Source: Rhodoligotrophos sp. CJ14
GTDB lineage: Bacteria > Pseudomonadota > Alphaproteobacteria > Rhizobiales > Im1
Length of the DNA stretch: 64,000 nt
NCBI RefSeq assembly: GCF_038811545.1
Contig: NZ_CP133319.1
Coordinates: 3,430,001-3,494,000, forward strand
Direction of reading: 5' to 3'
In this document: positions 1-8,549 of the stretch, piece after piece
Layout of the letters: each line of letters starts with the position of its first letter
How positions within the stretch are numbered: the stretch's first letter is position 1
Translations under genes and position numbers: made by a program
The notes under the pieces: model-generated
What the model saw: only the letters and a program-made list of their open reading frames with translations
What the model was told of the DNA's origin: nothing
Database searches by the model: none

Positions 1-716
1 TCAACGGGCCAGGGATTGGCGCAAGCCCTGGCGGTCTCGACAAGACCGCGCTGGAGGGCCACCAGCTCCAGCTGCTCGAAAATGCCGAGCAGATCTTCCG
101 GCACCGGTGGAAACGTGCAGGAGATGCCGAGCGAGAGATAGGATTCCGGTGCTGCGTCAACCACCAGATCGGCGAGTTGATCAGGCTCGGCGTAGCAATC
201 GAGGTGAATTCCAGTCACGGGTAGGCTCAGGATGAGCCCGTGATTGCACGACAATGCCCCCCGGCCCGGAACGAGCAGCAGCTTGAGCTGTGGGGCTGCC
301 TGCGCGAACAGACCATAGCTCGTTGAAATTGCCTCGGCTGTCTCTCGGTCCAGCGCCATTGCAAGGCAGGGCTCATTGATCTGTACCCAATCCGCACCTG
401 CAGCCGCCAGCGCCTTCAAATTGGATGCGGCTCGTGAAATCACGCCGGCCAGATCGGCGACGCGACGTCTCGCGGGTTCAGCCGAACTCACCGGCGACTG
501 CACCGTTGGCCTCAGGCGAATACCCTTCGACCGGGCCTCTGCAAACTCCCGGAGAATTTCTGGTCCAGCTTCCGCCAGGTCGAAAACCGTTTCGCTGGCA
601 ATCTGGTCGATGCCGAGATCTGCCAACGCTTTATAGCGGATGCAGCGGTCGGCGAGTTCGGCATTGAGTGAAGGCTTAGCGGTTGCCGGGCCAAGAGTGC
701 TCACTGCGGCAGCCAT
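1..716 (-). CDS. MetE-like methionine synthase barrel protein, 3' end cut by window edge
   Basis: The visible 238 codons resemble the N-terminal barrel of cobalamin-independent methionine synthase (MetE superfamily). The stretch GADWVQINEPCL at residues 107-118 matches the conserved substrate-barrel motif usually written VQIDEP, and GIHLDCY near residue 169 fits the following strand. The zinc-binding catalytic barrel is not visible because the frame runs off base 1. The ATG at 716 has GGAAGG just upstream. The frame stays open for about 40 codons further upstream but offers no ATG, GTG or TTG. The MetE N-terminal region is normally longer before this motif, so this may be a short family member rather than true MetE. 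It could act in methionine synthesis or another methyl transfer. Confidence 0.5.
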   Translation of the reverse strand, partial: MAAAVSTLGPATAKPSLNAELADRCIRYKALADLGIDQIASETVFDLAEAGPEILREFAEARSKGIRLRPTVQSPVSSAEPARRRVADLAGVISRAASNLKALAAAGADWVQINEPCLAMALDRETAEAISTSYGLFAQAAPQLKLLLVPGRGALSCNHGLILSLPVTGIHLDCYAEPDQLADLVVDAAPESYLSLGISCTFPPVPEDLLGIFEQLELVALQRGLVETARACANPWPV

Positions 717-958
717 GGCGATATTCCTTCCGCGGTCCCCCAGCCAGCCGGGGCTGAGAGCGAGGCCGATGATGAAATCATCCTCCTCGCCACCCGGAAT
801 GTCAATTCCAGATAATCATATGCAGATAGCTTTATGCGTTGGTGCAAGGCACCCCCGGGGACGCGCCTTGCCTGGCAGCCTGCATCCTGGAGTGGCCAAA
901 GAGAATACCCGCCTCGATGCTGCGAAAGCTTCTGCCGGGCCGCCATCCCCGCATGATG
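717..958. other. Intergenic region with possible promoter of the MetE-like gene
   Basis: I see no convincing gene here. An AT-rich stretch around 805-835 on the minus strand carries a TGCATATGAT extended -10-like sequence and could serve the MetE-like gene. An 81-codon minus-strand frame through this stretch has no family resemblance and overlaps the MetE-like start. Confidence 0.3.
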
Positions 959-1729
959 CTACTTCGCGCGTTTCGCAAAGAAGGCGGCGACAGCTGCTTT
1001 CATCTCCGGCGAGCGACCGGCAGCCCCCTGCAGGTCGCGTTCGAGATCAAGCATCGGATCGAGATCGGGCTCGGCCGCCCGCGCCATGAGCCTCTTCGTC
1101 GAGGCGATCGCAAATGGCGACAGCTGCGCCAGCTTGCTGGCAATGGTCTCGACCTCCTCGCCCAAAGCCTCATCATCGAAGATCTTCCACACCAGCCCCC
1201 AGCTGAGTGCCTCTTCTGCGGAAACCCTGTCTCCCAGCAACATCATCGGGGCGGCCCTCACGCGTCCAATGATCCGCGGCAGGAACAAGGTATTGCCAGC
1301 GTCCGGAACGAGCGCGATTCCGACGAAAGGCTCATAGAAGAATGCCGATCGCGCCGCGACCACGATATCGCCTGCGAGTGCGAGGCCGACACTGGCACCC
1401 GCGCAGGGGCCATTCACCTTGGAGATGATGGGCAGACGCGAGTTGCGCATCTGGCGGACGACCGGGTTGAAATGCTTCTCGAGCACCTCGTCCAGCTGGG
1501 GCGTCTCGTCGGGCTTGATGGTGGTGAGATCATATCCTGCGCCAAAGGCCCGGCCAGTTCCCGTGAGGATCAGGACCCGTACGGATGAATCGCTTTCCAG
1601 CGCAGCCAGAGCGTCCTGCAGCTCATCTCCTGTTTGGTTGCGCAGGGCGTTGAGACGGTCCGGCCGATTGAACGCGACCGTGGCGATGCCACCTGCGACC
1701 GAAACCTGGATGTCTTCATAGTGGCTCAT
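959..1729 (-). CDS. Enoyl-CoA hydratase/isomerase (crotonase family, PaaG-like)
   Basis: This 256-residue cytoplasmic crotonase-fold protein would hydrate or isomerise acyl-CoA thioesters in fatty-acid or aromatic-acid breakdown. The oxyanion-hole segments are GRAFGAGYDL (residues 59-68) and the NGPCAGASVGLALAGD region (106-121). Asp143 in VPDAG sits where PaaG and enoyl-CoA isomerases carry an acid, and the glutamate typical of hydratases is not evident, so an isomerase-type role is plausible. The ATG at 1729 gives a normal family length. The frame continues upstream to 2173, but that part is antisense to the MaoC gene. The neighbouring divergent MaoC hydratase fits acyl-CoA metabolism. The exact substrate cannot be read. 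Confidence 0.85.
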   Translation of the reverse strand: MSHYEDIQVSVAGGIATVAFNRPDRLNALRNQTGDELQDALAALESDSSVRVLILTGTGRAFGAGYDLTTIKPDETPQLDEVLEKHFNPVVRQMRNSRLPIISKVNGPCAGASVGLALAGDIVVAARSAFFYEPFVGIALVPDAGNTLFLPRIIGRVRAAPMMLLGDRVSAEEALSWGLVWKIFDDEALGEEVETIASKLAQLSPFAIASTKRLMARAAEPDLDPMLDLERDLQGAAGRSPEMKAAVAAFFAKRAK

Positions 1730-1883
1730 AGGGCGTTTCCATCTGCAATGAACAGTTGACGAGAGCGTAAGGTTTGAAAGACCAATGGGGAAGGCGGTTC
1801 GTGACAGACCGCGTAGATTTCTAGCGATAGCCATCATGTTGCGCCAGTCAATGCGCTGCTGTGGCATGTCTGTGGGAGGCCCG

Positions 1884-2315
1884 ATGAGCATGAACACCCT
1901 GGAGGGCGGCGAGGTCCTGATCACGCCGCGACGAACGGTCGGAGAAAGCGACATCAACATCTTCGCCGGCCTGGTTGGCGATTTCACGCCGGTCCATATG
2001 GACGAGGTTTTTGCGCAGGCCACGCCCTTCGGCGGCCGCATCGCCCATGGCACCCTGACCATGTCGACAGCGATTGGCCTGTTGACCCAAACGGGGCGCT
2101 TAGGGGAGAACGTCATCGGGTTGCTTGCCCTCAATTGGGATTTTGCCAAGCCGGTGATGATTGGCGACACCATTCATGCCAAGGTCACCATTGCCGAACG
2201 CCGACCGACGAGGAAGCCCGGTCGCGACGTTGTCGTCTTCGCCTTCGAGGTGATGAATCAGAAAAACGCCGTAATTCAGCTCGGCCGCATGACCGTTCTG
2301 ATGCGTGCGGAGTGA
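1884..2315 (+). CDS. MaoC-like (R)-specific enoyl-CoA hydratase
   Basis: This 143-residue single hot-dog-fold protein resembles MaoC/PhaJ hydratases, which add water to trans-2-enoyl-CoA to give (R)-3-hydroxyacyl-CoA. The hydratase-2 motif is seen as FAGLVGDFTPVHMDEVFA, with the catalytic Asp33 and His38. The start at 1884 is chosen because GGGAGG lies 5 bases upstream. An in-frame ATG at 1785 would add a basic, unconserved 33-residue tail. The gene is followed on the same strand by the metallo-beta-lactamase protein and dapF. It may feed polyhydroxyalkanoate or fatty-acid metabolism, which is inference. Confidence 0.85.
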   Translation: MSMNTLEGGEVLITPRRTVGESDINIFAGLVGDFTPVHMDEVFAQATPFGGRIAHGTLTMSTAIGLLTQTGRLGENVIGLLALNWDFAKPVMIGDTIHAKVTIAERRPTRKPGRDVVVFAFEVMNQKNAVIQLGRMTVLMRAE

Positions 2316-2368
2316 CGGAGCAAGCCATTGGAAGATCAGCAGGAACAGGCAGGAAGGCAGGCGCCCGA

Positions 2369-3382
2369 ATGACAGTGACGATTCCCAATCAACCAGCGGA
2401 TGGAGAGGTCGTATCGATCACGCCGTGGTTGTTCTGGTTGCGCATGCCGATGCCGTTCAAGCTCGATCATGTCAATATATGGCTCTTCGATGACGGCGAT
2501 GGCTGGACGGTGGTCGACACCGGTGTCGGTTCCTCCTCCACCAAGGCAATCTGGAAGCGGGTGCTCACCAGCCGTTTCGGCGGGCGTCCGCTGAAGCGCG
2601 TGCTCGTCACCCACTGTCACCCCGATCATGTTGGATCTGCAGGCACCCTTTGTGCCGAGACGGGAGCGCAGCTCCTGATGAGCCGCACTGAATGGCTGTG
2701 GACGGCATGGGAACAGCAGATCACTGAGACTGAATCCCGCCGGCTGTTCAAGGAATTTGCCGTGCTGATCGGCCTCAGTGACACGGTCAGCTGGGATCAG
2801 GTCTATAAGGGCGGCACCATGGCCCAACTGACCGATGTGCTGCCGCGCAGCTATCGCAGGCTGCGCGACGGCGACGAGCTTGAACTTGGCGGACATAAAT
2901 GGCGGGTGATCACCGGAGGCGGCCACTCGCTCGAGCATGTATGCCTTTATTGCCAGCAGGAGGACGTGCTGATTTCGGCCGACCATGTCCTCCCCAGGAT
3001 CAGCCCAAATATCGGTGTTTCCCAAGTCGAGCCGGAAAGCAATCCGCTCGGAGACTTTATCGCGACGCTCAAGCGCCTGTCTGGTTTGCCCGCCGACACC
3101 CTGGTGCTCCCCTCGCATAACGAACCGTTCCGGGGCCTGCGCGAACGCATCTCGGAGGTGGTCAGCCATCATCGTGACCGCCTCTCGTTCCTTGCAGAAG
3201 TCTGTCGCGCGCCCAAGACCATCAGTGAGGCCTCGCGAGAGCTGTTCCCGCGCCAGATGTTCGGCTATGACATACGACTTGCAGCCAACGAAACCTGGGC
3301 CCATCTGAACTACCTGGTCGATGATGGTCAGGTGCGGCGCTGGCTCGATGGCAATGGCACCTACCGGTTTCAAAGGGCATGA
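2369..3382 (+). CDS. Metallo-beta-lactamase-fold hydrolase
   Basis: This 337-residue protein has the MBL signature THCHPDHVGS at residues 81-90 (zinc ligands His82, His84, Asp86 and His87), preceded by the VVDTG strand at 48-52. Later it has GGGHSLEHVCLY and a metal-bridging aspartate in ISADH, with the final histidine in LPSHNEPF. It likely hydrolyses a thioester or ester, because the closest general resemblance is to glyoxalase-II-like MBL proteins. The substrate is unknown. Residues after about 250 form an extra C-terminal helical region, as in LACTB2-like proteins. Its stop overlaps the dapF start by 4 bases (ATGA), which implies cotranscription and translational coupling. Confidence 0.8.
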   Translation: MTVTIPNQPADGEVVSITPWLFWLRMPMPFKLDHVNIWLFDDGDGWTVVDTGVGSSSTKAIWKRVLTSRFGGRPLKRVLVTHCHPDHVGSAGTLCAETGAQLLMSRTEWLWTAWEQQITETESRRLFKEFAVLIGLSDTVSWDQVYKGGTMAQLTDVLPRSYRRLRDGDELELGGHKWRVITGGGHSLEHVCLYCQQEDVLISADHVLPRISPNIGVSQVEPESNPLGDFIATLKRLSGLPADTLVLPSHNEPFRGLRERISEVVSHHRDRLSFLAEVCRAPKTISEASRELFPRQMFGYDIRLAANETWAHLNYLVDDGQVRRWLDGNGTYRFQRA

Positions 3383-4233
3383 CCATGAGTGGCGAGAGCG
3401 TGGCCTTCACCAAGATGCATGGCTGCGGCAATGATTTCATCATGATCGATGGCCGCGCGGGCTTGCCGGGAAACGGGCTCGTCGAGCCCAGCCGGCTCAC
3501 GGCCGCCTTATGCGACCGCCGCCGCGGCATCGGCGCTGACGGCTTGATCCTGCTATTGCCGCCGCGCGCAGACGCTGATTTCGCCATGCTCTATATCAAC
3601 GCGACCGGCGCACCGGGCGAGATGTGCGGCAATGGCGCCCGCTGCGTCGCGCGCTTTGCCTATGACATCGGTGCAGCCCCGGCCGAGATGAGCTTCGAGA
3701 CGGAGGCAGGGCGAGTCCATGCGCAGATTTCGCCGGACCATGTCACCATAGATATGCCCCCGCCACGCGATATCAGGCTTGGCATGCGGCTGGACATCGC
3801 CGGCATCGAGCGTGAGGTGCACTTTGCCCAAGTCGGCGTGCCCCATGCCGTCATCCTGGTGGATCATCTGCCCGCTTTTCCCGTGGACGAGCTTGGGCCG
3901 CTCGTGCGGCATCATTCGGCGTTTCCCCGTGGTGCCAACGCGAATTTCGTCTCCACCGCAAACGGTTTGGCGATGCGGACCTTCGAGCGAGGGGTCGAGG
4001 CGGAAACATTGGCCTGTGGCACGGGCGCGGTTGCGACGGCAACCATATGCCATTTGCTGGGCATCAGCGGCCCGGACGCGACCATCCGCACTGGCGGCGG
4101 CGACCAGCTTTCAGTTCATCTCGAGCGGGACGGAGATCGTTTCGTGCGCGCCACGCTGACCGGCCCGACCGAAACTGTTGGTGGCGGCGTGATTTCGCCG
4201 GAATTTCTGCGCAGCCGGGGGCTCTTGGCCTGA
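3379..4233 (+). CDS. dapF: Diaminopimelate epimerase
   Basis: DapF converts LL- to meso-diaminopimelate, which is used for lysine and for peptidoglycan cross-linking. The 284-residue protein has both catalytic cysteines in their family motifs: Cys83 in EMCGNGARC and Cys213 in LACGTGAVAT. The N-terminal motif KMHGCGNDF is also present. The start at 3379 overlaps the preceding stop as ATGA. An ATG two codons later (3385) is a possible alternative. In many alphaproteobacteria dapF is followed by mtaB, but here it ends at a convergent aqpZ. Confidence 0.96.
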   Translation: MTMSGESVAFTKMHGCGNDFIMIDGRAGLPGNGLVEPSRLTAALCDRRRGIGADGLILLLPPRADADFAMLYINATGAPGEMCGNGARCVARFAYDIGAAPAEMSFETEAGRVHAQISPDHVTIDMPPPRDIRLGMRLDIAGIEREVHFAQVGVPHAVILVDHLPAFPVDELGPLVRHHSAFPRGANANFVSTANGLAMRTFERGVEAETLACGTGAVATATICHLLGISGPDATIRTGGGDQLSVHLERDGDRFVRATLTGPTETVGGGVISPEFLRSRGLLA

Positions 4234-4290
4234 TAGCGCCCGAAGGGTTGACCAGAGCGGCTTTGCTTTCTCTCCGAATAGCACGGCCGC

Positions 4291-4320
4291 TCTAAGCATT
4301 TTCGAGCGAAGCGGTACCCA
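4291..4320. repeat. Partial copy A of dispersed palindromic repeat
   Basis: The left arm of the element (GCATTTTCGAGCGAAGCGG, from 4296) is present in the dapF-aqpZ convergent gap. It matches copies at 23951 and 26951 almost base for base and then diverges after GTACC, so it is a truncated copy. Confidence 0.65.
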
Positions 4321-4338
4321 CCTCGCTCCAGCAATGGT

Positions 4339-4365
4339 GCCGGCCAGAATGTGTGTCCGGCCGGC
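4339..4365. terminator. Possible terminator hairpin between dapF and aqpZ
   Basis: GCCGGCC (4339-4345) and GGCCGGC (4359-4365) form a perfect 7-bp stem with a 13-base loop between two convergent genes. There is no clear T run on either side, so it would be an imperfect terminator. Confidence 0.4.
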
Positions 4366-4374
4366 CTTTGAGTG

Positions 4375-5115
4375 TTACGACCGTACAGCTGAGGATTTGG
4401 GATTTCCTTCGACCACGCCGGTCGGCTCCTCTGGGCTGAGCCAGCGGTAAAGTGCGCCACCGATAATGCCACCGACGATCGGTGCAACCCAGAACAGCCA
4501 GAGCTGCTGTATCGCCCATGCGCCGGCGAAGAGGGCAGGGCCGGTGCTGCGTGCCGGATTGACCGAGGTATTGGTGATCGGAATGCTGATCAGGTGAATG
4601 AGGGTGAGGCCAAGGCCGATCGCGATGGGCGCGAACCCGGCCGGCGCCTTGCCATGAGTAGCGCCCATGATGATGAACAGAAACGCCGCGCTGAGCAGAA
4701 GCTCGGCCAAGAGTGCGGCGGTGAGGCCATATTTGCCCGGAGAATGTTCCCCATAGCCATTCGCCGCGAACCCGCCGTCAGGGTTGAAGCTCGCCGTTCC
4801 ACTGGCAATGACATAGAGGACCGCAGCGGCCACCACTGCACCGACCACTTGAGCAATCACATACGGCACGATATCGCCGACCGGGAAGCGTCCGCCGGCG
4901 GCGAGACCGACAGTGACCGCCGGGTTGAAATGCCCGCCGGAAACGTGGCCTACCGCATAGGCCATGGTGAGCACGGTAAGCCCGAAGGCGAGAGATACGC
5001 CGAGTAGCCCGATTCCGACATCGGGAAATCCGGCTGCGATGACCGCACTTCCGCAGCCGCCAAATGTGAGCCAGAAGGTTCCGATGGCCTCTGCCGCCAG
5101 CTTTTTGATATCCAT
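4375..5115 (-). CDS. aqpZ: Aquaporin Z water channel
   Basis: This 246-residue inner-membrane protein has six hydrophobic segments and both NPA boxes, GHFNPAVT (NPA 64-66) and SVNPARS (NPA 186-188). His174 and Arg189 lie at the positions of the E. coli AqpZ selectivity filter, which supports a strict water channel over a glycerol facilitator. The N-terminal signature [10 protein letters not shown] is also AqpZ-like. The ATG at 5115 starts at the usual MxxKKLAAE. Longer in-frame starts up to 5235 would add a non-conserved tail. The gene is monocistronic, and it converges on dapF. Confidence 0.95.
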   Translation of the reverse strand: MDIKKLAAEAIGTFWLTFGGCGSAVIAAGFPDVGIGLLGVSLAFGLTVLTMAYAVGHVSGGHFNPAVTVGLAAGGRFPVGDIVPYVIAQVVGAVVAAAVLYVIASGTASFNPDGGFAANGYGEHSPGKYGLTAALLAELLLSAAFLFIIMGATHGKAPAGFAPIAIGLGLTLIHLISIPITNTSVNPARSTGPALFAGAWAIQQLWLFWVAPIVGGIIGGALYRWLSPEEPTGVVEGNPKSSAVRS

Positions 5116-5449
5116 GGGTTTGCCCCCGCAAGAAAGGTTACGGTGTGTTGACACGCCCCGCGCGCGTACACAAACGCCTGTTGATTCTACAGGAGAACTC
5201 GCCTCCACCGGTAGCGGAGAAACTGACAAGTCCAATTTTGCTTATATTTTCCTGGGTTTTTGTGCCATTCTGTACACGAATTGTTTGTTCGATCCGTACC
5301 GGGAATCACTGGCGGCGGGCGACTCAAGGCGGAATGTCGGGACGTCTGAGGCGGCGTTGACATTCCCGATCCCACTCACTATTTTCGCGCCGAAGAAAAG
5401 ACGGGTCCGCCGGGACGCTGTCGGTTCATTGCGTTCCACAGGTGCTGAC
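5116..5449. other. Divergent intergenic region, aqpZ / rpmJ
   Basis: This 334-base gap holds the rpmJ promoter near its right end and presumably the aqpZ promoter near its left. The AT-rich stretch 5230-5290 is the best place for the latter, with TATAAG on the minus strand. No small gene was recognised. Confidence 0.5.
5357..5385 (+). promoter_or_regulatory. Sigma-70-type promoter of rpmJ
   Basis: TTGACA (5357-5362), a 17-base spacer and TATTTT (5380-5385) form a near-consensus housekeeping promoter about 65 bases before the rpmJ start. Confidence 0.75.
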
Positions 5450-5575
5450 ATGAAGATTCGCAATTCACTTCGCTCGCTGGCCAAGCGCCATCGGGACAAT
5501 CGGATGGTGCGCCGCAAGGGCCGCATCTACATCATCAACAAGACCAATCCGCGCTACAAGGCTCGCCAGGGCTGA
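5450..5575 (+). CDS. rpmJ: 50S ribosomal protein L36
   Basis: This 41-residue, strongly basic protein has the L36 pattern ([10 protein letters not shown] at the start, then [20 protein letters not shown]). It has no cysteines and so belongs to the zinc-independent form typical of alphaproteobacteria, which resembles E. coli YkgO more than RpmJ. It sits alone, away from the ribosomal protein operons, as is usual in this lineage. A near-consensus promoter lies just upstream. Confidence 0.95.
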   Translation: MKIRNSLRSLAKRHRDNRMVRRKGRIYIINKTNPRYKARQG

Positions 5576-5695
5576 GTTCTCGTCGGCATTGGATGATTTT
5601 GTGATCCGTGATGGATAGCGACCGTCACGGATCATTGATGTTTGAGCTCGGGTGCCCCTCTTTCCGATCGGCATCTGATCGCTTAGCTTAGTCCC

Positions 5696-6385
5696 ATGAG
5701 CGTCTCCTCGCGCGCACACGGATTGAGCCTCTTCTGCGTCGCCCTGCTGATGAGCGTGGCGTGGGTATCGCCTGCGTCCTCCCAGGGGGCTGCGGTCCCT
5801 CCCGCGGTTGCGCCGCAATCACCGCTGCCCGGCGCGGGCAGCAATGCCAAACCGGCCGCTCCGCTGCCGGCTATGCCGCCGAGCCCCACCGAAGCAGCGC
5901 GCCAACGCGCTGATCTTCTCGACAGCCTGTTTGCCCGGCTGCACGGGGCCGAGAGCAGAACCAGCGCTCAAATCCTGCAGGAGGCGGTGCTGCAGCTTTG
6001 GCGGCAATCCGGCAGCCCCAGTGTCGATGTTCTGATCCAGCAAGCCGACCGGGCGGCACGCAGCAAGCAATATCAGACCGCGCTGACCATTCTCGACACG
6101 GTGGTGGAGATTGCCCCGGACTTCCCGGAAGGCTGGAACAAGCGCGCCACTGTTCTTTATCTGCAGGGGGATTCCGACCGGGCCATCGCCGATATCGACC
6201 GTGTGCTGGAGCTTGAGCCCCGCCATTTCGGGGCACTTGCCGCCCTCGGCATGATCCGGAGGGCGAATGGCGACATCAAAGGCGCGCTCGAGGCTTTTCA
6301 GCGCGTGCTCGAGATAAACCCGCACATGGAAGAGGCCAAGGACGCCGTCAAGAAGCTCGAGAAGGAAGCGGGCCAAGCAATCTGA
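5696..6385 (+). CDS. Periplasmic tetratricopeptide-repeat protein
   Basis: This 229-residue protein begins with a signal peptide (hydrophobic core about 9-25, cleavage near ASSQG). A Pro/Ala-rich linker follows, then a domain with about three TPR units from residue 120 (ALTILDTVVEIAPDFPEGWNKRA, ALEAFQRVLEINPHMEEA). Such proteins act as scaffolds for protein contacts in the periplasm. No catalytic motif is visible. Its stop lies 3 bases from the stop of the convergent pyk gene. The precise role is unknown. Confidence 0.75.
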   Translation: MSVSSRAHGLSLFCVALLMSVAWVSPASSQGAAVPPAVAPQSPLPGAGSNAKPAAPLPAMPPSPTEAARQRADLLDSLFARLHGAESRTSAQILQEAVLQLWRQSGSPSVDVLIQQADRAARSKQYQTALTILDTVVEIAPDFPEGWNKRATVLYLQGDSDRAIADIDRVLELEPRHFGALAALGMIRRANGDIKGALEAFQRVLEINPHMEEAKDAVKKLEKEAGQAI

Positions 6386-6388
6386 GCA

Positions 6389-7825
6389 TCACGCGTTTTG
6401 ATCGCCTCCCCGCGACACGAAGGCAATCCTTAGCATGTTCGTGGCACCAGGTGTGCGCAGCGGCACACCGGCTGTAATGATGATGCGCTGATCGGCTTCG
6501 GCGAAGCCTTCCTGATGGGCGATGGTGCAGGCTCTGGCCACCATGTCGTCCAGGGACTTGGCATCTTCGGTGAGCACGCAATGGAGGCCCCAGACAAGCG
6601 CCAGCCTCCGCCCCGTCGCTGGAATTGGCGTGAGTGCGATGATCGGCGTGGCCGGCCGTTCCCGGGCCGCCCGCAATCCCGTCGCGCCGGACGATGTATA
6701 GCAAACGATCGCAGCGGCATTGAGCGTTTCGCCGATCGTCCTTGCCGCGGCGCTGATCGCATCCGCAGCGGTTGCCTCGGGCTGGGCCCGTTGGGCATGG
6801 ATAATGCCCGCATAGAACGGGTCGTTCTCGACCGTGTGCGCGATCTTATCCATCGTGCTGACCGCCGCGCAGGGGTAAGCCCCCACCGCCGATTCTGCCG
6901 ACAGCATGATGGCATCGGCACCCTCGAACACGGCCGTTGCGACGTCCGAAACCTCCGCGCGCGTGGGAACAGGCTCATGAATCATGGATTCGAGCATCTG
7001 CGTGGCGACCACCACGGGCCGCCCGGCTGCGCGCGCCGCTCGGACGATCTGTTTTTGGCGCCCTGGGACCTGCTCCAGCGGCAATTCGACCCCGAGATCG
7101 CCGCGGGCAACCATGATCCCGTCCGCCAGCTCCAGAATGCCGCTGAGATGTGTAAGGGCCGATGGCTTCTCGAGCTTCGCCATGATCAAGGCCTGCCCCC
7201 GCGCCATCTTCTTCGCCTCGGCAACATCGTCGGGCCGCTGCACGAAGGAGAGGGCGATCCAGTCGACGCCGATATTGATGGCGTGATCGAGATCGGCGCG
7301 GTCCTTCTCGGTCATGGCGCTGACCGGAAGGATCGTGTCCGGCAGGCTGATGCCCTTACGGTCGGATAGTGCATCTCCATGGATGATCCGGGTCACCATG
7401 CGCCCACTCTTCACCGACTCCACCTGCACCTTCAGGCGGCCGTCATTGAGCAGCAGCATGTTCCCCGGCTTGGCCGCTTTGAAGATTTCCGGGTGAGGCA
7501 GTTGCACCCGGGTCTCATCCCCCGGCGTGTCCTGCAAGTCGAAGGTGAACAGATTGCCTGGCTTGAGCTCTACCCCGCCATTGGCGAAGGTTCCGATGCG
7601 CAGCTTTGGGCCTTGCAAATCGGCCAGAATGGCGATCGGCCGCCCCTTCTCGCGTTCGACCTCACGGATGATGTCGTGCAGCCGGCTAAGCTCTGCATGA
7701 GGCGTATGGCTCATATTGATCCGAAACACATCGGCGCCGCTCTCGAAGAGCTGCCGGATTGTGTCTGGATTGGAACTTGCGGGGCCGAGGGTGGCGATGA
7801 TCTTGACGCGGCGTCTGCGTCTCAT
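6389..7825 (-). CDS. pyk: Pyruvate kinase
   Basis: Pyk transfers phosphate from phosphoenolpyruvate to ADP, the last step of glycolysis. The 478-residue protein has the N-terminal RRVKIIATLGPAS, the phosphate-binding FRINMSH (residues 34-40), the active-site loop with Lys217 and Glu219 (AKLEKPSAL), the metal ligand Asp243 in RGDLG, and VATQMLESMI (273-282). The length is normal for a family member with the C-terminal regulatory domain. It overlaps the upstream DUF1036 gene by 4 bases, so the two are probably cotranscribed. Confidence 0.96.
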   Translation of the reverse strand: MRRRRRVKIIATLGPASSNPDTIRQLFESGADVFRINMSHTPHAELSRLHDIIREVEREKGRPIAILADLQGPKLRIGTFANGGVELKPGNLFTFDLQDTPGDETRVQLPHPEIFKAAKPGNMLLLNDGRLKVQVESVKSGRMVTRIIHGDALSDRKGISLPDTILPVSAMTEKDRADLDHAINIGVDWIALSFVQRPDDVAEAKKMARGQALIMAKLEKPSALTHLSGILELADGIMVARGDLGVELPLEQVPGRQKQIVRAARAAGRPVVVATQMLESMIHEPVPTRAEVSDVATAVFEGADAIMLSAESAVGAYPCAAVSTMDKIAHTVENDPFYAGIIHAQRAQPEATAADAISAAARTIGETLNAAAIVCYTSSGATGLRAARERPATPIIALTPIPATGRRLALVWGLHCVLTEDAKSLDDMVARACTIAHQEGFAEADQRIIITAGVPLRTPGATNMLRIAFVSRGGDQNA

Positions 7826-8313
7826 TGAGCCGCGCCTGGCTGTTGCGGTGCGGGGTCGGTTGGTGGCGCAGCGCCTTGATTGGTCGCCGGGGCAGGGGCG
7901 GTCTGCGCATTGAGCGTTACGGTCCAGTCGGCCTCTTCGGTGGTATCCACTTCAAAAAATCCGGTGCGCTGATAGCCGCGTTCCTCGCAGGATTCGAGGC
8001 CGCGTATGGTGAACAATTTGTCGCGTGTGCACATGATCGCCTTGCCGGCCCAGGAGCCGCCACGGTCATAATCCACCGCATAGACGTAGTAATAGCGAGC
8101 GATAAGATCGCCTTTGAGCAAAGTCTCGCAACTGCGCGGGCCGATATTCCACCAGCCCTCGCTGACCCAGCCCTTGGTGTCCTTGTATCCGAGTGCCACC
8201 CCTACGCGCGAATCAGTGTCATTGCAGACCTTCAGGTCGGCATGGGCGGGTGTGGCGCCGAAGAGATACAAGGAGAACAATGCTGATCCGATCAGCCGAA
8301 GCGCCACTGCCAT
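7822..8313 (-). CDS. DUF1036 secreted protein
   Basis: This 163-residue protein has a clear signal peptide ending near ATPAHA (residue 25). A compact DUF1036-type domain follows, with conserved cysteines and aromatic residues (DLKVCNDTDSRVGVALGY, SEGWWNIGP, YYYVYAVDY). The tail from about 140 is Pro/Ala/Gln-rich and low in complexity. The function is unknown. It sits directly upstream of pyk with an ATGA overlap, an arrangement I recall from other Rhizobiales. Confidence 0.8.
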   Translation of the reverse strand: MAVALRLIGSALFSLYLFGATPAHADLKVCNDTDSRVGVALGYKDTKGWVSEGWWNIGPRSCETLLKGDLIARYYYVYAVDYDRGGSWAGKAIMCTRDKLFTIRGLESCEERGYQRTGFFEVDTTEEADWTVTLNAQTAPAPATNQGAAPPTDPAPQQPGAAQ

Positions 8314-8549
8314 CGCGTTTATCCCTCACGAAACACACTTTGTTCATACCACGCATGACGCTTTTCGTCAGTCACGACAGTTCGGCTTTCATATGACGAT
8401 TCTCTAACTAGCCTAGCAGGTTCCGCTGAGCATTGGACAGGATAGGTGACGCGGCAAAGGGGCAAAATCTAGGCCGTCCGGCATTTGCGCGCGCAAATGC
8501 GACCGCGGTCACTCTGGCCGGGACCAGTGGTCGCGTCTATAGTGCGCCC

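Noticed and set aside
701-946. 81-codon minus-strand frame upstream of the MetE-like gene
   Set aside because: No family resemblance, and it overlaps the MetE-like start in another frame.
717-958. SAM riboswitch before the MetE-like gene
   Set aside because: I could not find the conserved SAM-II or SAM-I core in this stretch.
839-1588. 249-codon plus-strand frame
   Set aside because: It is antisense to the crotonase gene, and its translation is rich in His, Arg and Cys without family likeness.
1730-2173. Extension of the enoyl-CoA hydratase upstream of its ATG
   Set aside because: It would be antisense to the MaoC gene and gives no conserved sequence.
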